5,778 nt of DNA. Source: Peptostreptococcaceae bacterium. Lineage in GTDB: Bacteria > Bacillota > Clostridia > Peptostreptococcales > Anaerovoracaceae. Location of the stretch: the NCBI GenBank assembly GCA_016650115.1, contig JAENWI010000104.1, forward strand, positions 1 through 5,778. The letters run 5' to 3'. Shown piece by piece: positions 1 through 5,377 of the stretch; positions within the stretch are counted from its first letter, which is position 1, and every line of letters begins with the position of its first letter. Both the position numbers and the translations under genes were made by a program. The notes below the pieces were generated by a model, which did no database searches, had not been told where the DNA came from, and saw nothing but the letters and a program-made list of their open reading frames with translations.

Positions 1-18
1 ATTTATTGATTGTTTTTA

Positions 19-27
19 TGTTATAAT
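19..27 (+). promoter_or_regulatory. Putative extended -10 promoter of the QueG-like gene
   Basis: The sequence TGTTATAAT matches an extended -10 element (TGnTATAAT), with the hexamer at 22-27 and about 75 bp of leader before the ATG at 103. The -35 position falls at or before the window edge, so it cannot be judged. A weaker pair, TTGCAA (57-62) with TATAGA (83-88), has a 20-bp spacer and is less likely. Confidence 0.45.
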
Positions 28-102
28 TGCAAAGAAGAAAATTTGAAGAAAGATAATTGCAAGAAAAATAACGAAAAAAAATTATAGAATGAGGTATAGA
101 GG

Positions 103-954
103 ATGAATAAAAGAGAATTAGACAATTTAATCTTAAACACTTATAACGGGCTTGAAAACAATAGTTTTTCCACTTTGGGCATGCCTAACAAGCCAATGTG
201 GGAAGCACCTTTAATTGGTGTTGCTGCTGGAGATGACAACTATTTTGACTTTTTAAAGGAACACATCGGCGCTTTTCACTGGAGTCCCATCGATGCATTT
301 CAACTAAAGTATGGAAAGACATCTGAAACAACGCCGGCCAATCTTAGAGTTGTTTCCATTGCTTTCCCTCAAACGATGGAAACCAAGGAAACTCAAATAG
401 CAGAAACCCTTTGCCCTTCAAAAGACTGGATCGTTTCAAGGGGAGAATGGGAGCCATTGCTGAAAACCTTCAGCGGCAGGTTGGTATCAGCTTTGGAATC
501 CAAAGGGATTCGAGCAGTTTCCATTGACCTGCAGCCAGAATTTTCAGTCGTGCGAACCGGTCCGTTAGGGTTGGCCTCCACCTGGTCCCATAGGCATTAT
601 GCACACGCAGCAGGGCTCGGCACCTTTGGATTGTCGGATGGTTTTATTACAGAAAAAGGCAAAGCTGTACGATTTACATCTTTGATTATTGAAACACCCG
701 TGGAAATTACAGAGCGCCAATATACGGGTCCTTACGACTGGTGCTTGTATTACAAAAATGGCAGCTGTGGCAAATGCATCAACAGGTGTCCTATTCAGGC
801 GATTTCATTTGAAGGTCACGATAAAAACACCTGTCTCGACTACGAAGACTACTTCGCAGAGCATTACTGGCCAGAAGGGCTAGACCGAAAAGATTATATT
901 TTAGGCTGCGGCCTTTGCCAGGTGGGTATTCCCTGCCAGGACAAACGACCATAA
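103..954 (+). CDS. QueG/epoxyqueuosine-reductase-like double [4Fe-4S] cluster protein
   Basis: This 283-residue protein resembles the iron-sulfur and cobalamin half of epoxyqueuosine reductases and related reductive-dehalogenase-like proteins; it is probably cytosolic and redox-active. Residues 163-182 (HRHYAHAAGLGTFGLSDGFI) match the AGLG-x-x-G segment before the cluster domain. The C-terminal part has C214, C222, C225, C229-P230 (CGKCINRCP), C244, and then C269, C272 and C278 (GCGLCQVGIPC). These eight cysteines are enough for two [4Fe-4S] clusters. The spacing departs from the usual C-x2-C-x2-C-x3-CP, because the first ligand seems to be C214, eight residues before C222. The last motif has GIPC where QueG has a CP pair. 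The protein is shorter than typical QueG and ends right after the second motif, lacking a C-terminal HEAT-like region. It is therefore more likely a paralogue of unknown substrate than QueG itself. The ATG at 103 is preceded by GAGG at 91-94. The gene appears to be monocistronic. Confidence 0.8.
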   Translation: MNKRELDNLILNTYNGLENNSFSTLGMPNKPMWEAPLIGVAAGDDNYFDFLKEHIGAFHWSPIDAFQLKYGKTSETTPANLRVVSIAFPQTMETKETQIAETLCPSKDWIVSRGEWEPLLKTFSGRLVSALESKGIRAVSIDLQPEFSVVRTGPLGLASTWSHRHYAHAAGLGTFGLSDGFITEKGKAVRFTSLIIETPVEITERQYTGPYDWCLYYKNGSCGKCINRCPIQAISFEGHDKNTCLDYEDYFAEHYWPEGLDRKDYILGCGLCQVGIPCQDKRP

Positions 955-987
955 ACGGAGCAATTCAACAGTAATATGAATGCACGC

Positions 988-1026
988 AAAAAAGTTATCC
1001 ACAGATGCCTGTGGATAACTTTTTTT
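988..1026. terminator. Bidirectional intrinsic terminator built from two inverted DnaA-box 9-mers
   Basis: A perfect 17-bp stem (988-1004 with 1009-1025) closes a 4-base loop, ATGC. A6 lies on the left arm and T7 on the right, so the U-tract rule is met in both directions. It sits between the stops of the rightward QueG-like gene and the leftward aspartate kinase gene and should terminate both. The arms contain TTATCCACA (995-1003) and its complement (1010-1018). Confidence 0.9.
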
Positions 1027-1044
1027 AAACTTGAGCAATTGCAA

Positions 1045-1060
1045 GGGTTTCAAGAAACCC
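1045..1060. other. Small perfect hairpin in the lysC 3' UTR
   Basis: GGGTTT-CAAG-AAACCC forms a 6-bp stem with a 4-base loop, just after the lysC stop in the transcript. No U-tract follows it, so it is not a terminator by itself. It may protect the mRNA end, or it may simply be part of the repeated element at 988-1091. Confidence 0.5.
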
Positions 1061-1078
1061 AAGCCCAATGTCGGATGC

Positions 1079-2398
1079 TTATAATGGGCTTACAAACGCG
1101 CGGTAAATTGCCTTAATCGTTGTATTCAGGTCTTTGTTTTCGACGCCGACGATGATGTTCATCTCGCTCGAGCCCTGATCTATCATACGAATATTTACTC
1201 CTGCATCAGCGAGTGCCGTGAACAGTTTCGCAGAAACACCAGGCCTTCTTGACATACCATAGCCTACGGTTGCTACAAGCGCCATATTTTCAAATACGTC
1301 TATAGTATCCGGCTGCAGCTTCCTACTAATTTCCTCCAGAATATCATCAAGTTTCCCATCTACTAGACTACTGGAAACAACCACCGAAAGAGTGTCAATT
1401 CCGCTTGGCATATGTTCTACCAGCACATCATAATCTTCAAATATAGCAAGAACCCTTCTTACAAAACCTTTCTCTGAACTCAACATGTTTTTGTAAAGAG
1501 CTATTACAGTGAAATCCTTACTACCGGCAATTCCTGTTACTATTCTACCGTCAGTATTTTCTTCCTGAGAAGTAATAAGCGTTCCCGGGTCATCGGGAAT
1601 ATTGGTATTCTTGATATTTATTGGTATATTTGCTATTTTCACCGGATAAATTGCATCTTCATGGAGCACCGAAGCCCCCATATAAGACAATTCTCTTAAT
1701 TCTTTATATGAAATCCTCTTGATTGGCCTGGCGTCGGGAATAATTTTAGGATCCGCCATTAAAAATCCCGAAACATCCGTCCAGTTTTCATAAACATCCG
1801 CTTCCAATGCTCTGGCCACGATTGCTCCAGTAATGTCCGATCCGCCTCTTGAGAAAGTCTTAATATCTCCATTTGGCATTGAGCCGTAAAATCCAGGAAT
1901 TACTGCTGTCTCATGCTTTGAAAGCTCCTTCTTAATACTTTCGTTCGTTTCCTCCGAAAGGAATCTTCCCTTTTCATCAAAATGGACCATTGCAGCAGCA
2001 TCGACAAAATCGAAGCTCAAATAAGCAGCAGTTATAATCGCATTCAAGTATTCTCCACGACTGACGATATAGTCAGTAGAAGCACCTTTTCTCAAATGAT
2101 CAATGATTACGCTAAATTCTTTTGTCAGATCCACCTTCGTTCCAAGATTTATAGCCATCGCTGTGAACCTGTCGCATATTACCTGAAAAACCTGTTCATA
2201 TGGCAGGTTGTGCTCAATGTGGGTTTTACACAGGTAAAGCAAATCCGTAATTTTATTGTCTTCATTATATCGTTTACCAGGTGCAGAAACGATAATATAT
2301 TTTCTGTCAGGATCCGATACAATGATATCTCTTGTTTTAGCAATTTGAATGGCGTCCGCTACAGAAGAGCCACCAAATTTTGTTACTTTTACGCCCAT
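1079..2398 (-). CDS. lysC: Aspartate kinase (monofunctional, two ACT domains)
   Basis: Aspartate kinase phosphorylates aspartate to 4-phosphoaspartate, the first step toward lysine, threonine, methionine and, in many Firmicutes, diaminopimelate. The 439-residue protein has the full kinase signature: KFGGSS (7-12), SRGEYLNA (113-120), GF-x-G (169-172), TFSRGGSD (181-188, the usual T-x-GRGGSD), WTDVSG (206-211) and DPK (216-218). Two ACT regulatory domains follow, at about 295-360 and 372-437. The second contains the typical QGSSEMNI (408-415) effector-site stretch, so feedback control by an amino acid is likely; which one cannot be read from the sequence. The gene lies 10 bp after metK. Its ribosome binding site AGGGG overlaps the metK TAG stop (2409-2411), which suggests translational coupling. 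It should also be under the S-box leader. The last codons, Ser-Pro-Leu-stop, lie within a repeated element. The symbol lysC is by family; a differently named paralogue is possible. Confidence 0.93.
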   Translation of the reverse strand: MGVKVTKFGGSSVADAIQIAKTRDIIVSDPDRKYIIVSAPGKRYNEDNKITDLLYLCKTHIEHNLPYEQVFQVICDRFTAMAINLGTKVDLTKEFSVIIDHLRKGASTDYIVSRGEYLNAIITAAYLSFDFVDAAAMVHFDEKGRFLSEETNESIKKELSKHETAVIPGFYGSMPNGDIKTFSRGGSDITGAIVARALEADVYENWTDVSGFLMADPKIIPDARPIKRISYKELRELSYMGASVLHEDAIYPVKIANIPINIKNTNIPDDPGTLITSQEENTDGRIVTGIAGSKDFTVIALYKNMLSSEKGFVRRVLAIFEDYDVLVEHMPSGIDTLSVVVSSSLVDGKLDDILEEISRKLQPDTIDVFENMALVATVGYGMSRRPGVSAKLFTALADAGVNIRMIDQGSSEMNIIVGVENKDLNTTIKAIYRAFVSPL

Positions 2399-2404
2399 TT
2401 TTTT

Positions 2405-2411
2405 ACCCCTA
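2405..2411 (-). promoter_or_regulatory. lysC ribosome binding site overlapping the metK stop codon
   Basis: Read on the minus strand the junction is TAGGGGT, then six A's, then ATG. The metK stop TAG supplies the A and first G of the AGGGG Shine-Dalgarno, which lies 7 bases before the lysC start. This arrangement favours one transcript with coupled translation. Confidence 0.7.
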
Positions 2412-3593
2412 CAGACCAGCTTCTTTTCTTAATATTTCTGCTTTATCTGTCCTTTCCCACGGAATATCTATATCTATTCTTCCAAAGTGTCCATATGCTG
2501 CAACCTGTCGGTAAATAGGTCTTCTTAAATCAAGAGTCTCTATGATTGCGGCCGGCCTAAGATCGAAATGCTTCCTTACCAGTTCGGTAAGTTTATCGTC
2601 GGCTATTTTCCCTGTGCCAAAAGTTTCTACTAATATTGAGACCGGATGTGCTACACCGATTGCATAGGCAAGTTCCAGCTCACATTTGTCTGCAAGTCCT
2701 GCAGCGACAATATTCTTTGCAACATATCGTGCTGCATAAGTTGCTGATCTGTCAACCTTTGTTGGATCTTTTCCGCTGAATGCTCCGCCGCCATGTCTGG
2801 AATATCCTCCGTATGTATCAACTATGATTTTTCTTCCCGTCAAACCCGAATCCCCGTTAGGTCCTCCTATTACAAATCTGCCTGTTGGATTCACGTAATA
2901 TTTTGTTGCCCCATCAAGCAATTCTGCGGGAATGACTGGGTTTATTACAAACTCAATAATATCCTTCTTCATCTGCTCCATGGAAATGTCTGGGTCATGT
3001 TGTGAAGATATCAGCACTGTATCCACTCTGACAACCTGGTTATCCTCGTATTCTACTGTAACCTGAGTTTTACCATCAGGTCTCAGGTACGCTAATTTCC
3101 CGGATTTTCTCACATCAGCCAGCTGCTTCGCAAGTTTATGCGCAAGTGAGATTGGCATTGGCATCAGTTCAGGTGTTTCAGTACACGCAAATCCAAACAT
3201 GATTCCCTGGTCTCCTGCGCCGATTGAATCATAGATTTCGCAACTTGTTTCCTCTTTGCATTCAAGTGCCTTGTCAACACCCATGGCAATATCGCTGGAC
3301 TGTTCATGAATTGTTGTTAAAACAGCGCATGTATTTCCGTCAAATCCATATTCGCTCTTTGTATAGCCAATCTCGCAGATAACTTCTCTGACAATTTTGG
3401 GTATATCGATGTAACAGTCCGTCGTAATTTCTCCCATAACCATTGCATATCCTGTGGCTACTGTTGTTTCTGCAGCAACTCTGCCGTTTGGATCCTGCTC
3501 CATTATCGCATCAAGTATAGCATCCGAAATCTGATCACAAAGTTTGTCTGGATGTCCTTCAGTAACAGACTCAGATGTAAATAATCTTTTCAT
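2409..3593 (-). CDS. metK: S-adenosylmethionine synthetase (methionine adenosyltransferase)
   Basis: MetK makes S-adenosylmethionine from methionine and ATP, releasing phosphate and pyrophosphate. It is a cytosolic enzyme, normally a tetramer, that needs Mg2+ and K+. The 394-residue protein has the normal family length and all its signatures: GHPDK at 13-17 near the ATP site, the gating-loop stretch EQSSDIAMGVD at 97-107, GAGDQG at 125-130 (the family hexapeptide), and the glycine-rich GGGAFSGKDPTKVDRS at 268-283. The start is well set: AAGGAG at 3599-3604 lies 5 bases before the ATG, and SESVTEGHPDK sits at the expected N-terminal distance. It is the first gene of the operon, behind a consensus promoter and a SAM-I riboswitch, so its own product should repress it. 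Confidence 0.98.
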   Translation of the reverse strand: MKRLFTSESVTEGHPDKLCDQISDAILDAIMEQDPNGRVAAETTVATGYAMVMGEITTDCYIDIPKIVREVICEIGYTKSEYGFDGNTCAVLTTIHEQSSDIAMGVDKALECKEETSCEIYDSIGAGDQGIMFGFACTETPELMPMPISLAHKLAKQLADVRKSGKLAYLRPDGKTQVTVEYEDNQVVRVDTVLISSQHDPDISMEQMKKDIIEFVINPVIPAELLDGATKYYVNPTGRFVIGGPNGDSGLTGRKIIVDTYGGYSRHGGGAFSGKDPTKVDRSATYAARYVAKNIVAAGLADKCELELAYAIGVAHPVSILVETFGTGKIADDKLTELVRKHFDLRPAAIIETLDLRRPIYRQVAAYGHFGRIDIDIPWERTDKAEILRKEAGL

Positions 3594-3598
3594 TTTTT

Positions 3599-3604
3599 CT
3601 CCTT
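3599..3604 (-). promoter_or_regulatory. metK ribosome binding site
   Basis: AAGGAG on the minus strand, 5 bases before the ATG, is a near-consensus Shine-Dalgarno. It lies about 70 bases after the riboswitch terminator, outside the aptamer, which agrees with control at transcription rather than at translation. Confidence 0.8.
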
Positions 3605-3608
3605 TTCA

Positions 3609-3632
3609 GCTAGGGCCTGGTGGCGCACTAGC
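3609..3632 (-). other. Hairpin between the riboswitch terminator and the metK RBS
   Basis: Minus-strand RNA can form GCTAG/CTAGC (5 bp), an asymmetric internal loop, and GCC-ACCA-GGC. It ends four bases before the AAGGAG. A second possible pairing just upstream, GGCGC (3661-3665) with GCGCC (3622-3626), competes with it. There is no U-tract. Its role is unknown; it could shield the 5' end of the read-through mRNA or affect ribosome access. Confidence 0.4.
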
Positions 3633-3674
3633 ACTTAATTAAGGGCCTACTTCCCTTGCAGCGCCTTACTTATA

Positions 3675-3701
3675 ATAAAATCCCCTTCTAAAGAAGAGGA
3701 T
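3675..3701 (-). terminator. Riboswitch-controlled intrinsic terminator of metK-lysC
   Basis: On the minus strand ATCCTCTTC-TTTA-GAAGGGGAT forms a 9-bp stem with one G-U pair (3680-3701), followed by TTTATTAT. The 5' arm, UCCUCUUCUUU (3690-3700), can instead pair at 10 of 11 positions with AAAGAUGAGGG (3721-3731). That segment contains the 3' strand of aptamer helix P1, which is the expected antiterminator of an S-box switch. Confidence 0.85.
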
Positions 3702-3720
3702 AGATAAACAAATATTTCTC

Positions 3721-3857
3721 CCCTCATCTTTCTGATTTAGTCAGTAGGATTTAGCACCTTTTCTATTGTTTAAACAAATGTTTTCAAATGTTTAAAAAAC
3801 AATACCTAGGTTGCTGGACTTCGACGGGCCTATTCCCTCAGTCACTCTCGATAAGGA
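3721..3857 (-). promoter_or_regulatory. SAM-I (S-box) riboswitch aptamer
   Basis: Read on the minus strand this has the ordered S-box core. P1 is UCCUUAUC with GAUGAGGG (3850-3857 with 3721-3728). P2 is GAC/GUC outside a kink-turn-like internal loop and GGG/CCC inside it. Then come GCAACC, a long AT-rich P3 arm, GGUGCUAAAUCC, and P4 CUGA/UCAG (3732-3744). The P2 loop UAGG (3829-3832) can form the family pseudoknot with CCUA (3745-3748). SAM binding stabilises P1, frees the terminator and stops transcription; without SAM the antiterminator forms. The P3 arm, roughly 3758-3805, is long for the family. Confidence is high because core motifs, pseudoknot, antiterminator and the downstream metK gene all agree. 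Confidence 0.96.
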
Positions 3858-3886
3858 TTCTATTCAGTTTTTACAATTACTTTTAA

Positions 3887-3914
3887 ATTATACCCGCTAT
3901 ATTCTGAATGTCAA
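3887..3914 (-). promoter_or_regulatory. metK-lysC promoter (sigma-A type)
   Basis: On the minus strand a perfect -35 TTGACA (3909-3914) and a perfect -10 TATAAT (3887-3892) are separated by 16 bp. Transcription would start near 3880, about 25 bases before P1 of the riboswitch. The right copy of the inverted repeat lies directly upstream, with an AT-rich stretch between it and the -35. Confidence 0.9.
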
Positions 3915-3927
3915 CAATTTTTTTAAC

Positions 3928-4021
3928 AAGCCCATTATAAGCATCCTATATTGGGTTTGTTAAAATATTAACGCCTGCAGTTGGTGGGTTTCTTAAATTA
4001 TCCCCTGTGGATAAGTTTTTT
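3928..4021 (+). repeat. Right copy of the inverted repeat flanking metK-lysC
   Basis: The plus strand here repeats the lysC 3' end and terminator block (988-1091, minus strand). The 32-bp segment 3928-3959 matches at 29 of 32 positions. A weakly conserved middle follows, including TGCA-x-TTG-x-T, and then TTATCC-CCTGT-GGATAA with a run of six T's (3998-4021). In this copy the hairpin is shortened to 6 bp. The copy lies in the divergent intergenic region between the metK promoter and the promoter of the unknown gene, where no transcript should need a terminator. Confidence 0.65.
3998..4021 (+). terminator. Terminator-like hairpin remnant with a DnaA-box 9-mer
   Basis: TTATCC-CCTGT-GGATAA forms a 6-bp stem followed by GTTTTTT. 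TGTGGATAA (4006-4014) is a perfect complement of the DnaA box TTATCCACA. No upstream rightward gene is present for it to terminate, which supports reading it as part of a copied element. It could also block stray transcription into the unknown gene. Confidence 0.45.
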
Positions 4022-4052
4022 CAAATTTATATGAACAAACAAAATCCTGGTT

Positions 4053-4106
4053 GCTTATTCGGATGCTTATTCGGATGCTTATTCGGATGCTTATTCGGAT
4101 GCTTAT
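4053..4106. repeat. 12-bp tandem repeat array, about 4.5 copies
   Basis: The unit GCTTATTCGGAT occurs four times perfectly (4053-4100) with a further GCTTAT (4101-4106). Framed as TCGGATGCTTAT it gives four perfect copies at 4059-4106, with a degenerate fifth before them (CTGGTTGCTTAT, 4047-4058). The array ends 7 bp before the -35 of the unknown gene. The last copy and flank, TCGGATGCTTATAATGG (4095-4111), are identical over 17 bp to 1071-1087 in the left inverted-repeat copy. Confidence 0.97.
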
Positions 4107-4112
4107 AATGGT

Positions 4113-4142
4113 TTGGCATTTTCTTCGTAAATAGGGTATAAT
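4113..4142 (+). promoter_or_regulatory. Promoter of the unknown gene
   Basis: TTGGCA (4113-4118) and TATAAT (4137-4142) are separated by 18 bp, a good sigma-A-type match with a perfect -10. Transcription would start near 4149, giving a leader of about 37 bases. The 12-bp array abuts the upstream side of the -35. Confidence 0.75.
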
Positions 4143-4185
4143 AAATCATCATAAAATACAGATTAACAGATTAGAGGAGAGTGAA

Positions 4186-5370
4186 TTGAAAAAGAGCGAT
4201 TTAAAGATAATAGTAGGCGGGCTTTCAATGCCTGATATGATAATAAGCAGAAGGTTCTTATCCTCTTTTGTTACAAATACAAGACTGATGGGTGTGGTTG
4301 GCCTATATATCAACTGGGAAATAGAAACAAGGGATGGATTTTTAAGTATGCATCAATACTTTTATTATGATGCTGAAGAATTTGGATTTGAAACCTATAA
4401 GGCTATTTACGGTAATAATGTAACTGAATTATATATCGTTGAGCAAACCCTTATTGGAGGACTTGGCGGAGATAAAATAGATCTTCTGGAGGATGAAGCC
4501 AGTACCATTCTTCAACTGTTTGCTGAAGGCAGCCATACTCTTTCTGTTAACCTGCCAGGGAAAACCGATGAATACTCCTTTATTCTTGATAAAAAAATTG
4601 AGGATAAGGAAAAGCTTATTGAGGTTGTCATGGAAAAAATGTGCGGCCCAATTGAATCAAACTATCAGATAATAAACTACTTCCTTATGCGTTGTTTCGC
4701 AAAGGATTTTTTTGCTGCAGAGTTCCTGGTCATGGGTGATTTTGAAATAGACCTTTTCCCTGAGTATATAGCCTCCACCTTATGTAAAAATTCCATTAAA
4801 AGGATTAAAGGCGGTAATATCAGCATTTACAACTGCGAATCATTAATTGAAGAAGAAGGCCGTTATGATTTGCTTTTTTCAGAGGTTTCCATAGAAAATT
4901 TTAAAGTTGTTGCCTATACCAAAAAAACCACCCTCCGCATAAGCCCTCCTGAAGCAGGCCTTTTACTTTCAAGACCAGAATTTGTCACCTTATACGAAAT
5001 AACTTTTGATCCGGAAAATTTCGACGAATTAATGGCGGAAGCCACTGAAAGTGCAATGGTCACCGCTCACGAAAACGGGAAGCTGCATCTTGCCTTCAAT
5101 AAAAATAATGCACATGTAAACAAAAAAGAGTACCGCTTAAATGAAGATGTTTACGGTTTGTTTTACGTAACAGATTATGGGCAGCTGATTATTGCGTCCT
5201 ATACAAAGCAAGGGATTCGAGCCCTTGAAAACGATCTCAAAAAAACCGCATTAAACAATTACCTGATGGAAACAGGGAAATTTGAATTTAAGGAACCTAT
5301 TCTATATGAGTTTGTTAACAGCGATTTTGATGATTTTGAAGAGTTTTTAGATTTCATTAAATTTGAATAA
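4186..5370 (+). CDS. Unrecognised acidic protein, 394 residues
   Basis: I do not recognise this protein. The start is a TTG at 4186, chosen because AGAGGAG (4173-4179) sits 6 bases upstream; the next in-frame ATG (4228) has no comparable site. I see no signal peptide, no transmembrane segment and no lipobox, so it is probably cytosolic. The sequence alternates short hydrophobic beta-like stretches with acidic loops. It has a glycine-rich patch at 90-95 (IGGLGG), a basic patch at 201-208 (KNSIKRIK), an RISPPEAGLLLSRPEF segment at 251-266, and a very acidic, Phe-rich tail (about 376-394, FVNSDFDDFEEFLDFIKFE). Cysteines are few (153, 170, 200, 217) and not in a metal-binding pattern. It has its own promoter and a probable terminator and is divergent from metK, so it appears to be transcribed alone. 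Sustained codon bias and a clean start context make it a real gene; its function is unknown. Confidence 0.85.
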   Translation: MKKSDLKIIVGGLSMPDMIISRRFLSSFVTNTRLMGVVGLYINWEIETRDGFLSMHQYFYYDAEEFGFETYKAIYGNNVTELYIVEQTLIGGLGGDKIDLLEDEASTILQLFAEGSHTLSVNLPGKTDEYSFILDKKIEDKEKLIEVVMEKMCGPIESNYQIINYFLMRCFAKDFFAAEFLVMGDFEIDLFPEYIASTLCKNSIKRIKGGNISIYNCESLIEEEGRYDLLFSEVSIENFKVVAYTKKTTLRISPPEAGLLLSRPEFVTLYEITFDPENFDELMAEATESAMVTAHENGKLHLAFNKNNAHVNKKEYRLNEDVYGLFYVTDYGQLIIASYTKQGIRALENDLKKTALNNYLMETGKFEFKEPILYEFVNSDFDDFEEFLDFIKFE

Positions 5371-5377
5371 TATTTGA

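Larger units (their letters stand above)
988..1091 (-). repeat. Left copy of a ~100-bp inverted repeat flanking the metK-lysC operon
   Basis: Read on the minus strand, this block has three parts in order: a 32-bp segment starting AAGCCCATTATAAGCATCC (1060-1091), a middle of about 40 bp, and the TTATCC...GGATAA hairpin with its T-run. The same three parts occur in the same order and spacing on the plus strand at 3928-4021. The 32-bp part matches at 29 of 32 positions, with 19 consecutive identities (1073-1091 against 3928-3946). The middle is clearly more diverged. The block includes the last three codons and the stop of the aspartate kinase gene. Confidence 0.7.

Noticed and set aside
597..605. 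TTATGCACA, a DnaA-box consensus match
   Set aside because: It lies in the conserved coding segment HYAH of the QueG-like gene and is isolated from the repeated element; chance is the simplest explanation.
988..1026. DnaA-box pair as part of a replication origin
   Set aside because: There is no dnaA, dnaN, parA or repA gene, no DnaA-box cluster with an AT-rich unwinding region, and the hairpin is fully explained as a shared terminator of convergent genes.
1045..1060. GGGTTT-CAAG-AAACCC as the lysC terminator
   Set aside because: It has no U-tract on either strand; the much stronger hairpin at 988-1026 follows within 20 bases.
1080..1085. TATAAT inside GGATGCTTATAATGG as a -10 box carried by the repeat
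   Set aside because: No matching -35 lies 16-18 bp upstream at 1080-1085, and none precedes the copy at 4104-4109. The likely promoters of metK and of the unknown gene use other hexamers.
1982..2518. Rightward 178-codon open frame across the lysC-metK junction
   Set aside because: It is antisense to two unmistakable conserved genes, has no good ribosome binding site, and its predicted protein is low-complexity without recognisable motifs. The same reasoning removes the smaller open frames at 393-581, 689-883 and 2793-3005.
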